From Comamonas thiooxydans (GTDB lineage: Bacteria; Pseudomonadota; Gammaproteobacteria; Burkholderiales; Burkholderiaceae_C), in the NCBI RefSeq assembly GCF_000964545.1, contig NZ_BBVD01000026.1, positions 1 through 34,711 on the forward strand: 34,711 nucleotides of DNA. The letters are read 5' to 3'. The notes under the pieces are model-generated. The model searched no databases, was not told the origin of the DNA, and saw nothing but the letters and a program-made list of their open reading frames with translations. The translations under genes were made by a program, and so were the position numbers. Of this stretch, positions 1-9,154 are shown one piece after another (position 1 is the stretch's first letter; the number at the start of each line of letters is the position of its first letter).

Positions 1-134
1 ACATCCGTTTCATGAGCCCGAACGTCAGCAATGCAGCGACTGCTGCCGCTAACGCCCGTCATGCATTCATTTCGTTAATGGACAGGCAGACAACCTTGGT
101 CTACCTTTGGACTGCTCCAGTGCGATAGGCAACT
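1..134. other. Left edge, possible gene remnant
   Basis: A plus-strand frame is open from base 3 to a TAG at 126-128 and could be the last 41 codons of a gene that begins outside the window. I do not recognise the peptide, and 41 codons is too short to trust. It converges on the EAL gene that ends at 135. No terminator hairpin is visible between the two. Confidence 0.2.
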
Positions 135-1736
135 CTAAGCTTCATGCTCGAGCACCCTCAAATTTCCGTGGTTGTCCAAACCTTCATCGCTTGGAGAGCA
201 AGTCAACAAAGCTATGAATTGCTCGGCAGGCAGCGCTTTCGCATAGAGCCACCCTTGGCCAAACTGGACACCTGCATTTTTGAGATAAGTCTCCTGCTCA
301 CGTGTCTCGACGCCCTCTGCAATCATGGCCAACTTCAATTCATGCGCCATGCCGATAATGTGGCGCGTGACAATGTTTTGTGCAGCGTCGTGACCAATTG
401 CATCGACGAAAGATTTGTCGATTTTCAATGCATCTAACGGTAGTCCGTCAAGGAGTGCAAGGCTTGAATAGCCTGTTCCGAAATCGTCGACCGCAATCCT
501 GAACCCTGCGTCTCTAGCGGCCGCGATTGTCTTCCTTGCAGCTGGAACATTCATAAAGCTACGCTCCGTCACTTCAAGCCAGATCTGCGATGGATCAATT
601 CCAGCCTTTGCGGTGGCCGCGGTAAGTCCAAGCAGAAATTGCGCACTCTCTATATCGTGAACCGAGATGTTGATGGAGACATGTAGATCCGACTTACTGC
701 GGAGCAATGTCCCCATTTCGCTCGTAACGGTCTCGACCACCAAATTAGTCAACGAAGAGATCAGGCCACTCGCCTCTGCCAGAGGGATGAATTGATCGGG
801 CGGCACCAGCCGACCACCTTGCTGCTGCCAGCGCACTAGCGCCTCAGCTGCGATGCACCGCCGAGTCGAGAGTTCAATGATCGGCTGATAATGAACAACG
901 AATTCGCGGTTCCGTATTGCCTGCTCCAGTGTCTTTGCAGGGGAAAGCTGTAATCTTGAGACCCAGACGATAAATCCAATAAGAGTGAACGAAATTCCAC
1001 CGCCGACTAGCAGGATGTAACGCCAGTCCACAGAGGTTTTGTATCGGGCATGTTCACGGTCTATGAGTGCAAAGGCAACCAGATCATCATTGACTGCATG
1101 TGTCGCATACACATATCGGGAGCTCGTTACGAAAGGTTCGCCAGAGATCAGTGCCTTGATGATTTGCGAATCAGCAGATCCAGAAACTTCCAGTACATGC
1201 CCCTGGTTGGTCGCCAGACCTAGCGTCGTGTCGGGATGCCCAACCAAGTCGGTAAACCGCCCAGGCATGATGAGCACCCCGTAGTCGCCGCGACGCAGTT
1301 CAATTCGTGGTTTGCCTTTAAACAGTATGGGCTGCTCGGCAAAGTGAAGTGAATATTCGTCGCCGAGATCCAAATCTCCAGCGTGTGCCCTAGCGGGCGG
1401 GGAGATCACGCCTAATCGTGTGCAGACCAATTGTCCGCTTCTGAAATAGCCAACGTCCTCAATGCTATGTGCATCTACGGCAACCTGGCCCATTTGACCC
1501 ATGTGCTCTGGTGAGCAGTCCGCCCCGTCTATCGCTTGAGCGCGGACGAGTGCCTGCTTTGCATTCTCCAATGTTCGTTCACCCCGGAGTGCTGTATAGG
1601 ATGCGCGGTCATTGACGTAGAGTTGCAGCGTCTCGTTAGCGTTGTCTTGGTCAATCGCTAACATGGCGACTAACGGCAGGGTGCTGGCGAGAATTGCAAA
1701 CAAGGTGGCAGCACTAATAACTATCCATCTTCTCAT
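135..1736 (-). CDS. CSS-motif / EAL-domain cyclic-di-GMP phosphodiesterase
   Basis: Membrane-bound phosphodiesterase expected to hydrolyse cyclic-di-GMP to pGpG. The 533-residue protein has a membrane helix at about residues 6-28, a periplasmic segment to about 235 and a second helix at about 240-260, followed by a cytoplasmic EAL domain (about 268-515). The periplasmic part has two cysteines, C74 in a CSP context and C105, as in the CSS-motif family whose disulphide state controls activity in enteric PdeB/PdeC-type proteins. The catalytic set looks complete: EAL (298-300), EVTE (388-391), DDFGTG (417-422), K438, EGVE (474-477) and Q494. There is no GGDEF domain. The ATG start is followed directly by the signal-anchor helix. 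The gene stands alone and its less GC-rich sequence suggests accessory origin. The redox-sensing role is inferred from the family. Confidence 0.9.
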   Translation of the reverse strand: MRRWIVISAATLFAILASTLPLVAMLAIDQDNANETLQLYVNDRASYTALRGERTLENAKQALVRAQAIDGADCSPEHMGQMGQVAVDAHSIEDVGYFRSGQLVCTRLGVISPPARAHAGDLDLGDEYSLHFAEQPILFKGKPRIELRRGDYGVLIMPGRFTDLVGHPDTTLGLATNQGHVLEVSGSADSQIIKALISGEPFVTSSRYVYATHAVNDDLVAFALIDREHARYKTSVDWRYILLVGGGISFTLIGFIVWVSRLQLSPAKTLEQAIRNREFVVHYQPIIELSTRRCIAAEALVRWQQQGGRLVPPDQFIPLAEASGLISSLTNLVVETVTSEMGTLLRSKSDLHVSINISVHDIESAQFLLGLTAATAKAGIDPSQIWLEVTERSFMNVPAARKTIAAARDAGFRIAVDDFGTGYSSLALLDGLPLDALKIDKSFVDAIGHDAAQNIVTRHIIGMAHELKLAMIAEGVETREQETYLKNAGVQFGQGWLYAKALPAEQFIALLTCSPSDEGLDNHGNLRVLEHEA

Positions 1737-2516
1737 GCGATCTAGCTATACAGAGGGTTCCAAATTAACCCATTGATGCTCTGCGCATGACTATTAACAT
1801 GCACACATAGTGGGCGCTTTAATGGTTGTTGCTCCCAGCATTTAAACTCAAAAATCTTCCCGCTCGCCTTTAGAACAAGAATTTTGTAATGGCTTTTTCC
1901 ATAATTCCATGATCAAAAATTCAGATTTCTTGTGTAAGAAACTCATTGATCGGAAAAAATGATCAGTGGAATGTCTTTGTTTTTTGCTGCATGCGTCATC
2001 CAACCGATCCAACAGAAATCGGAGGCAGCGATCATAGGCTTGCCAGATCTCAGCAGCTGCAAGTGGTTTGAAGCCGACACTAGCAATCGTTGGCTGGAAT
2101 TCCGCTTCTGGCCGAAGCCGGGCCTAGCTACTGGTGAGTACAGCACCGCAAAGCTGACCTTCGGGGGTGCGCCTTGAGCGTCCGGCTCAGGACAGGCAGT
2201 CAACGGGTGCAGGGCCGTCGCCAGTCGGCCAGGAGCAGCCGTTCGCGAAGGCTGCTTGGCCGACTGCTTCAAGCTGAGAGCTGACGTAGGGGCTTCAACA
2301 TCGAAGGTCGGCGGCGATCAACAGCTGAACTTGATGGTCTCTGGCTGCAATCTCCAAGAATCGGCATTCAAGGATTTCCGCAGCCCTTGTCGGCGACCAC
2401 CCCGATCCGGCCCCTTGACGACGAATCACCGTGCCTTCAGGCAAAATCCAGAGGATCGGGGCAAGCCTGGCGTCAGGTCTGCCGGGAAGCCCACCTTGAA
2501 GAATGGAACAGCATCA
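1737..2516. other. Non-coding stretch, AT-rich then hairpin-bearing
   Basis: Roughly 780 bases without a convincing gene. The first half (to about 1990) is AT-rich and includes a perfect TTTCTT-GTGT-AAGAAA hairpin (1926-1941); the EAL gene's promoter should lie here, but I cannot assign -35/-10 boxes. Open frames at 1959-2177 (plus) and 1943-2272 (minus) overlap each other and resemble no family I know. The second half carries the strong imperfect hairpin at 2223-2265, listed separately. Confidence 0.5.
2223..2265. repeat. Long imperfect hairpin
   Basis: AGTCGGCCA (2223-2231) pairs with TGGCCGACT (2257-2265), and AGCAGCC (2234-2240) with GGCTGCT (2250-2256). There is a GG bulge at 2232-2233 and a nine-base loop. 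There is no T-run, so it is unlikely to be an intrinsic terminator. The GGCCAGGAGC core resembles the GGCCAGAAGC motif found before two genes near 5102 and 5501, suggesting one repeat family. Confidence 0.6.
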
Positions 2517-2957
2517 ATGGCACTGACGAAGAAGGGCGAGTTCATGTACGGGACGACGTCCGGCGACACCCAAGCCGAGCTGCGCAGCTACAGCGTTGCG
2601 AATCGCCATGAGGCCGTCCGGTTTGCCTCGTCCAAATGCAATTGCGGGTGCCGGACTTTTGCGCTCCAGACTGATGAAGAAGCAGGCGTGGCAATCCGCA
2701 CCTGCACCGACTGCGGGCAGAGACACCTGATGGGCGACAGCGCGGACTACGTTGAAGAGGCCGCCCCCGAGGCGCACGAGTGCGTGTGCGAGAACGAGGT
2801 GTTCGAGCTGATGTCCGGCGTCTCCGTGTACGAGGGCACACATGACGTGCGCTGGTACTACATCGCTTGCCACTGCGTGGAATGCAATTTGGTTGGGGTC
2901 TTCGCAGACTGGAAGTGTGAAGCGGGTGATGCGGCGGCTTTCCTAGCCAAGGTATGA
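2517..2957 (+). CDS. Cysteine-rich protein with two zinc-ribbon-like halves
   Basis: A 146-residue soluble protein of unknown function. Eleven cysteines fall in two similarly built halves. The first has C-x-C-x-C (C41, C43, C45), then F after two residues, then C-x2-C (C63, C66). The second has C-x-C (C89, C91), F, then C-x-C-x2-C (C118, C120, C123), plus C134. Each half looks like a zinc ribbon, so two bound metal ions are plausible. The ATG at 2517 is chosen because the N-terminus (MALTKKGEF) resembles small uncharacterised proteins I recall that start this way; an ATG at 2544 is the alternative, while the frame stays open upstream to 2256 without homology. No signal peptide or membrane helix. 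It stands alone; neighbours give no functional clue. Confidence 0.65.
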   Translation: MALTKKGEFMYGTTSGDTQAELRSYSVANRHEAVRFASSKCNCGCRTFALQTDEEAGVAIRTCTDCGQRHLMGDSADYVEEAAPEAHECVCENEVFELMSGVSVYEGTHDVRWYYIACHCVECNLVGVFADWKCEAGDAAAFLAKV

Positions 2958-3315
2958 GCGCGTGCCCTCCGCAGAGATCCTGCTCGCAGGCTCGAGCGGC
3001 CGAGTAGTGTCATGAGATGGCCCGGCGGACTTGGCTGTATCAATGACGGCAATCGCTGCATAGCGAAAGTAGATGTGTGAAGTAGCTTTTGCAGTCGTTA
3101 GGGCTCTGCTCGGTCTGCGACGGAACATATCAACGCGGACATTTCCCTGTTTGTTAATTTCCACGCAGAACTGACCTGCAGGGGATGCTGTCGATGCTGG
3201 CCGGATCGATGCCTGTTTTCTGCAGTGCAAGTCGGCACAACAATGAATTGGCCGCGAAGGCGAGCATCGCCACCGCAGCGAGAGCGTTTGCAAGGAGGTG
3301 CGGCCAGCACGCGTG
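2958..3315. other. Non-coding gap with IS21-like end motif
   Basis: No credible gene lies between the cysteine-rich protein and the DUF2182 gene, although several overlapping frames are open. Bases 3152-3175 contain TTTCCACGCAGAACTGACC, which resembles from memory the terminal repeats of IS21-family elements. No transposase gene or second end is present, so at most this is a relic. The comparison is recall, not a database match. Confidence 0.35.
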
Positions 3316-4134
3316 TCAACCATGGCTCATTACGATGATGGCAGACCAAGACAGCAGCGCGATACCTAGCGGCTTGCTGAGACGCCGGCCCCAGGGGATG
3401 TTCTTTTCGATCGCCATCATGGCCGCGAGCAGGAGCATCCAGCCGAGGCTGCCGGTACCGAGCGCAAACATCAACAGCATCAGCGCCCAGCAGCAGCCGA
3501 CGCAAAACAGGCCGTGGTGAGCGCCAAGCGCGAACGCCTGCCGCGCTGGGTGCTCACCCCCATGCCAGTGCTCGATCACGAAGCTCAAGGGTGTGCGACA
3601 CTTTTCCAGGCATTGGTACTTGAGCTTGCTAAATTGAAAAACACCGGCCAAGGCAATGGTCGCCGCACCCAGCAGCCAGCCATGCCAAGCCAGCGTGGGT
3701 ACGCTGGAGAGCAAAGACAGCACCGCAGAGTGAAGTGCGTGTGCCAGCAGCCCGAAGCCCCCCCATACCGCCATATAGCCCAGGCCGAGCAGCATGCAGA
3801 GGCGCCCATGGTCCGTGCGCCCGGTCGTCAACCGATCAAAGGCGTTGAACAGCGGCAAGGTGGTGGGTAGCATCATGGCCGCCGTCATCAGGATCCAGGC
3901 AACGGCGTAAAGCGCCATGGGTACGACCACATCGCCGGCGGGAACGACACGGCACAGAAACGCTGCCGGCCCTTCCGCCGTCCAGTCACCGTGTTCGAGA
4001 TAGCGACCGTAAGGGCTGCGCGCCCAAGCCCACAACGTCACCCAGGCAAGCACCACCAGTGCTGCCAAGACCGGCAAGAACACGCGACGGTGACGGGTGG
4101 CCCTGGTCAGCGTAGGGCTTGCCTGCGGCGTCAT
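3316..4134 (-). CDS. DUF2182 predicted metal-binding integral membrane protein
   Basis: A 272-residue polytopic membrane protein with about six or seven hydrophobic helices (for example 19-38, 68-92, 112-135, 150-168, 207-226, 229-242 and 255-270). It matches the DUF2182 family (COG5486, annotated as predicted metal-binding). Candidate ligands include CxxxC at C175/C179, HxH at H189/H191, H206/H207, C211, and the pair C214-C215 next to a helix. The biochemical function is unknown. A GGAGA precedes the ATG by about eight bases. The DUF1326 gene lies 57 bp upstream on the same strand, a pairing I know from other proteobacteria, so the two are probably co-transcribed and work together. The family call is firm; metal handling is inference. 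Confidence 0.85.
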   Translation of the reverse strand: MTPQASPTLTRATRHRRVFLPVLAALVVLAWVTLWAWARSPYGRYLEHGDWTAEGPAAFLCRVVPAGDVVVPMALYAVAWILMTAAMMLPTTLPLFNAFDRLTTGRTDHGRLCMLLGLGYMAVWGGFGLLAHALHSAVLSLLSSVPTLAWHGWLLGAATIALAGVFQFSKLKYQCLEKCRTPLSFVIEHWHGGEHPARQAFALGAHHGLFCVGCCWALMLLMFALGTGSLGWMLLLAAMMAIEKNIPWGRRLSKPLGIALLSWSAIIVMSHG

Positions 4135-4191
4135 TGGGAAGTCTCCGCGCTTGTGCTCCGATCGCTACTCGCCTTGGATTGACCCGGCGGC

Positions 4192-4794
4192 TCAGGCGTC
4201 GAAGACAAAGGTGCTCTGCAGGGCGTTGTGGTTCTTGATATCGAGGTCGATGGCGAGGGCGGCGTTTTTTGATCGGTAGGTCGGAGCCTTGCCCACAAAA
4301 ACCGGTGCCCCGGGTACCGTCGAGAACACGGTATCGGAAAGCGTGGTCTGCCTATCCATGGCCCCACGATACGGCTCGAGTTCAGCGAAGTAGTCCTTGC
4401 CGATCTCCAACTGGCCCTTACCCTCCTTGACCGTGAAGCGGATGGGTGCTCGCTCCACGGATACCACCTCGCCGATCAGCTTGGCGAGATCGGCGACCGG
4501 CCCCCCGGCTTGGCCGGTGTAGACCTTGAGCAGCGCTTCCTCTTGTGCCTTGGAGGCCTGGTCGTCGACAAAAATCGCGGCCCTCCAGTTGCCTTCCAGG
4601 ATATTGCCGGGAACATGGGCTACGGCAGCGATGGTATTGCCGCCCACGTCAACACCATCCACGTTTCCCTTGTCTATGCGCCAAGCGACGATGGTGTCGC
4701 AAGTGCCGTAGTCCGGGTCCTCGCCAATCCAGCAAGGGCACAGGACCTTACAGTTACAAACCTCGAGCAGGCGACCTTCCAAGTGATAGCTCAT
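4192..4794 (-). CDS. DUF1326 domain protein, partner of DUF2182
   Basis: A 200-residue protein of the DUF1326 family, function unknown. The diagnostic N-terminal cluster is present: C13, C15, C19 and C21 in the context CNCKVLCPCW, followed by GEDPDYGTC with C32. The cluster could bind a metal or undergo thiol chemistry; neither is shown. No signal peptide is seen, so a cytoplasmic location is likely. The start at 4794 is favoured because GGAGG (plus-strand complement at 4800-4804) lies five bases upstream and the family typically starts MSYHLEG; an in-frame start at 4806 and a longer frame to 4827 lack this. It is the first gene of a two-gene unit with DUF2182. Confidence 0.88.
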   Translation of the reverse strand: MSYHLEGRLLEVCNCKVLCPCWIGEDPDYGTCDTIVAWRIDKGNVDGVDVGGNTIAAVAHVPGNILEGNWRAAIFVDDQASKAQEEALLKVYTGQAGGPVADLAKLIGEVVSVERAPIRFTVKEGKGQLEIGKDYFAELEPYRGAMDRQTTLSDTVFSTVPGAPVFVGKAPTYRSKNAALAIDLDIKNHNALQSTFVFDA

Positions 4795-5143
4795 ACGAAC
4801 CTCCATGGGAGCCACAGGAACACGCACTTGTCGTCTTGGCTCGCGGCGGCAAGATGAACAATAATTCTGCGCAGCGTGGCGGATCAGGTCAAACTCGATG
4901 ACGTGCCAATTGCGAGGTTATTGGGTTATTCAACCTCGGAGGCGAATGAGCACTTCGGCGTTGGCAATCTGCAGCGTCATTGAAAGACGGCCCGTGGGCG
5001 ACAACGTGAGCTTGGTGTGCGCCCTGACAGCAGTCATTCGACTTGTGATCAGGAAATCGTTCGACAGGCCACTATCGGCGGCCAGCACGAAGCGGTGCTC
5101 TCGGCCAGAAGCAGACCTCTAACTTAAGGGCAGAATTTCGGCC
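4795..5143. other. Intergenic region between divergent genes
   Basis: About 350 bases between the leftward DUF1326 gene and the rightward small gene at 5144. It should hold the promoters of both, but I cannot point to convincing -35/-10 pairs. It contains AGCAGTCATTCG near 5030 and, at 5102-5148, the first copy of a leader motif repeated at 5501-5537. Confidence 0.5.
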
Positions 5144-5148
5144 ATGAG
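5102..5148 (+). repeat. Leader motif, copy 1
   Basis: CGGCCAGAAGCAGAC (5102-5116) followed, after a 22-base spacer, by CGGCCATGAG (5139-5148). The ATG inside the second block is the start codon of the gene at 5144. The same pair of blocks recurs at 5501-5537, immediately before the next gene. Confidence 0.6.
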
Positions 5149-5497
5149 CAACGACTTTAATGAAGAGCTGCCATGGGACGCGACCCTTGCGAACACGCTC
5201 CCTGGGCAATTGGTTCTCGTTGGACTTGCCTACTTTGACGTGGGTGCCGAGGAGCCTTTCGAGCAGCAACAACTGTTCGGTCGCGTCGTCCATGCCGATG
5301 AGCGCAAGGGAATTCTTTTATCACTGGAAGGCCAGCGAGCCGGCGAGCAGTTCCACCTGCCTCCCGATACGCGTTCGTTTCGAAAGGCTGAGCTCGGCGA
5401 GTACCGGCTTCGGACCACTGGCGAAGTAGTGGTGAACCCGGACTTCACGGTGACGTTCTCGATTCAGAAGCAAGCGAAGACTCGGCGCGACAACTGA
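5144..5497 (+). CDS. Hypothetical protein, 117 aa
   Basis: I do not recognise a named family. The 117-residue protein is acidic and soluble, with no signal peptide, membrane helix or cysteine. Residues 22-50 contain an alternating hydrophobic stretch (GQLVLVGLAYFDV), and 83-110 another beta-rich stretch ending in TVTFSIQKQ, so a small beta-rich fold is likely. The ATG lies within a repeated leader motif; the nearest purine-rich tract (AAGGG, about 5126) is rather far for a ribosome site, so initiation may be weak. The downstream oxidase-like gene begins 40 bp later on the same strand, after the second leader copy, so the two may be co-transcribed. Coding status rests on its position and plausible composition. 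Confidence 0.55.
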   Translation: MSNDFNEELPWDATLANTLPGQLVLVGLAYFDVGAEEPFEQQQLFGRVVHADERKGILLSLEGQRAGEQFHLPPDTRSFRKAELGEYRLRTTGEVVVNPDFTVTFSIQKQAKTRRDN

Positions 5498-5500
5498 AGA

Positions 5501-5537
5501 CGGCCAGAAGCGGACTCCGACTAACGACGGCCATGAG
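5501..5537 (+). repeat. Leader motif, copy 2
   Basis: CGGCCAGAAGCGGAC (5501-5515) and, 12 bases on, CGGCCATGAG (5528-5537). The first block differs from copy 1 at one base; the second is identical. Here the ATG (5533) opens only the three-codon frame ATG-AGG-TGA (5533-5541), which overlaps the GTG at 5538 of the oxidase-like gene. Confidence 0.6.
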
Positions 5538-6251
5538 GTGACGGAGAATCTGCGCATTGTGAACATGAATCGTTTACTTAGTGAAAGAGACAACACCGTG
5601 TCCAACATACGAGAGCTGCTGCGGAACCTAAAATCCTTGCCCGGCCCATATAAGCCTTTCGACATCACGCTTGCGCCCGCCAACCCCGAAGTCCTTTTCG
5701 TCGAATGGCTACAGATGGCCATCGACGCTGGAATCCGAGAGCCGCACTCGATGACCTTGTCCACCGTGGATGCTGACGGACATCCCGATGCGCGTGTCTT
5801 AATCCTCAAAAATGTAGATGACCACGGTTGGCACTTCGCCATCACACGCAGCAGCCCCAAGGGCCACCAAATTTCCTACAAGTCCAATGTGGCACTGACC
5901 TTTTATTGGCCTGCACTTGGACGTCAAATCCGCATTCGTGGTGTTGCGCACGACATGGGTCCTCAAGCTCAAGCAGCCGATTTCTTGGCGCGACCACATG
6001 GCTCTCGTGCCGGAGCTCTACTCGGTCGGCAAAGTGATGTTCTGGACTCTGATAGGGAATTTGAAGATGGGTTGGCCAAACAACTGGAGCGGCTTGAAGA
6101 GAACCCGCAACTCATCTCGCCCGAATGGGTTGTCTATGCTGTGCGGCCTGACACCATTGAGTTCTGGCAAGGTCATGAACAGCGACGCCACATACGTCTG
6201 CGCTACAGACGCGACGGCGCTGTCTGGACAACCGAGCGCCTATGGCCGTAA
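5538..6251 (+). CDS. Pyridoxamine 5'-phosphate oxidase family protein (PdxH-like)
   Basis: FMN-dependent oxidase fold related to PdxH, which oxidises pyridoxine or pyridoxamine 5'-phosphate to pyridoxal 5'-phosphate. The 237-residue frame shows the FMN-binding split barrel (about 65-150, including MTLSTVDADGHPDARVLILK and the SPKGHQI loop) and the C-terminal dimerisation segment with IEFWQG, HIRLRYRR and ERLWP, matching the order in E. coli PdxH. Substrate may differ: distant relatives such as PhzG act in other pathways, so I give no symbol. The start is uncertain: GTG 5538, ATG 5565 and GTG 5598 are all in frame ahead of the conserved region. It lies 40 bp after the small gene at 5144. The less GC-rich sequence than guaA suggests an acquired extra copy rather than the housekeeping pdxH. 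Confidence 0.82.
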   Translation: MTENLRIVNMNRLLSERDNTVSNIRELLRNLKSLPGPYKPFDITLAPANPEVLFVEWLQMAIDAGIREPHSMTLSTVDADGHPDARVLILKNVDDHGWHFAITRSSPKGHQISYKSNVALTFYWPALGRQIRIRGVAHDMGPQAQAADFLARPHGSRAGALLGRQSDVLDSDREFEDGLAKQLERLEENPQLISPEWVVYAVRPDTIEFWQGHEQRRHIRLRYRRDGAVWTTERLWP

Positions 6252-6710
6252 TGTTACGTAGCTCGGAGCGGGCGGCGGTTGGCTGGCTGCTCTTCGGCGG
6301 TCAATTCGCTAGGGCGACGGTCAGCATAGGGTCGTTTACGGACTTGGGTTGTGCCGAGGCTCGCATAAGGCTTTGCGCCAATCCCATGGCGCGATTGGCT
6401 CGGCCTCTCGTCAAAGTCCAACTTTTCGAGCCTTGGCCTCTTGCCCTGCAAACTCGTGTTGCCCGCGCTCCTGCGGTGACTGTTCGCGGGCATATGCGCG
6501 ATACCAGCAGCAAGCAAGCGCGTTCTTGTGCAAGGTGCCGTCTTTAAAATCAAAGACTTAGGTGATTTTGATGCCGTCAACTGCAGAAAGCAGGACTGAT
6601 GGTATCGACGAGGCAGATGGTATGGGCGACGCTCGGCGCCATGCAAAGTGCCATCGAAACCCGCCGACTTCGCAAGACCGGCTAGTTCCAGATAGGACTA
6701 GATGGAAATG
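6252..6710. other. Intergenic gap, no gene seen
   Basis: About 460 bases between the convergent oxidase-like gene and guaA. Open frames on both strands (6242-6547, 6254-6646) do not resemble proteins. A 7-bp inverted repeat AAAATCA (6546-6552) / TGATTTT (6563-6569) is the only small structure noted. This is the boundary between the accessory left part and the core region. Confidence 0.45.
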
Positions 6711-6736
6711 AAAAAAGCCCGTGAAAACACGGGCTT
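6711..6736 (-). terminator. Rho-independent terminator of guaA
   Basis: GCCCGTG (6717-6723) and CACGGGC (6728-6734) form a perfect 7-bp stem around AAAA. Read on the minus strand the stem is followed by six T (plus-strand A at 6711-6716). It lies about 50 bp after the guaA stop codon. Confidence 0.9.
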
Positions 6737-6783
6737 CCATGAGAAAAGAGTCTAAAGCTTGCGTGTCAGTTCACGACAGCGCT

Positions 6784-8400
<1,617 letters not shown>

Positions 8401-8433
8401 GGTGATCAAGGGCAAGAGGGTGGCAAAAAAGGA

Positions 8434-8874
8434 TTAGAAATCTTCGGGAGCCCAGACGGTGACGCCGCTTTTGCGGGCGGCCGCGATCTGGGCTGCATCG
8501 AATGTGGCCAGTGGCAGGCGCAGCGACTGCGCCAGCCACAGGTATGCGGCATCGTAGGTGGGCAGGCCGGTGTCCAGTGCCACATCCAGCACGGCCTTGT
8601 GCTGTGCAGGAGCCAGGTCGTGCAGCTCCACGCGGTGGCGAATGGCTTCCAGCACGCCCCACAGGCCTTCGACCGAAGTCTGTGGAATACGGCCATTATT
8701 GACGCCCGATGCAATCAGGTTGCCGCATTCCCACTGCCAGAGGTTGGGGGCTTGCGGGTCCACTTCATCGCGGCGGATACGGGTGTAGAGGCGTCTGGTG
8801 TGCTCGCTGGCGTCGTCAGGCAGCAACCAGGCGGCGGTGACGGATGCATCGAGCACAAAAGCGGTGGCGCTCAT
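8434..8874 (-). CDS. PIN-domain toxin (VapC-type)
   Basis: Probable type II toxin, a small Mg2+-dependent RNase of the PIN family. The 146-residue protein carries the expected acidic residues: D9 (VLDAS), E49 (WQWECGN), D108 (TYDAAY) and D126 (ATFDA). The ATG overlaps the antitoxin stop as ATGA (8871-8874), the usual translationally coupled layout with the antitoxin first. The gene lies between guaB and guaA in the same orientation. The RNA target cannot be told from sequence. All four catalytic positions are kept, so it is probably active. Confidence 0.88.
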   Translation of the reverse strand: MSATAFVLDASVTAAWLLPDDASEHTRRLYTRIRRDEVDPQAPNLWQWECGNLIASGVNNGRIPQTSVEGLWGVLEAIRHRVELHDLAPAQHKAVLDVALDTGLPTYDAAYLWLAQSLRLPLATFDAAQIAAARKSGVTVWAPEDF

Positions 8875-9143
8875 GCCTGGCTCCGTCCTGTGTGGCGCAA
8901 ACCGGTGATGCTGTTCGCCGCCGGGTTTGTGGCTGCTTGAGCTTTCACTGTCTGCTGCAGGGCCGAGATCTGCTCCAGCTCGCGGGCAATCTGTTCATCG
9001 GTGATCACGGGCTTGCGGCGCATGGGCAGCATGCGCACGACTTCTTTGCCATGGCGCGTGATGCGAACTTCTTCGCCTTGCTCGACCATTTCGACCAGGG
9101 CGGAAAAGCGGCTTTTGGCTTCGTAGATACCGATAGATTGCAT
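8871..9143 (-). CDS. Phd/YefM-type antitoxin
   Basis: A 90-residue antitoxin whose N-terminal part (IGIYEAKSRFSALVEMVEQGEEVRITRHGKEV) is typical of the Phd/YefM DNA-binding fold. The C-terminal half (about 45-90) is low in structure, as expected of the toxin-neutralising segment. The ATG at 9143 is chosen over an in-frame TTG at 9155 because MQSIGIYEAK fits the family. The gene overlaps the toxin start by four bases. Antitoxins of this class repress their own promoter; two nested inverted repeats built from ATCTGG half-sites lie immediately upstream (9155-9225) and are the likely operator. Confidence 0.87.
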   Translation of the reverse strand: MQSIGIYEAKSRFSALVEMVEQGEEVRITRHGKEVVRMLPMRRKPVITDEQIARELEQISALQQTVKAQAATNPAANSITGLRHTGRSQA

Positions 9144-9154
9144 GGTGGAAAACA

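Noticed and set aside
1943..2272. Overlapping open frames on both strands after the EAL gene
   Set aside because: No recognisable domain, no ribosome site, and each overlaps the other; treated as non-coding.
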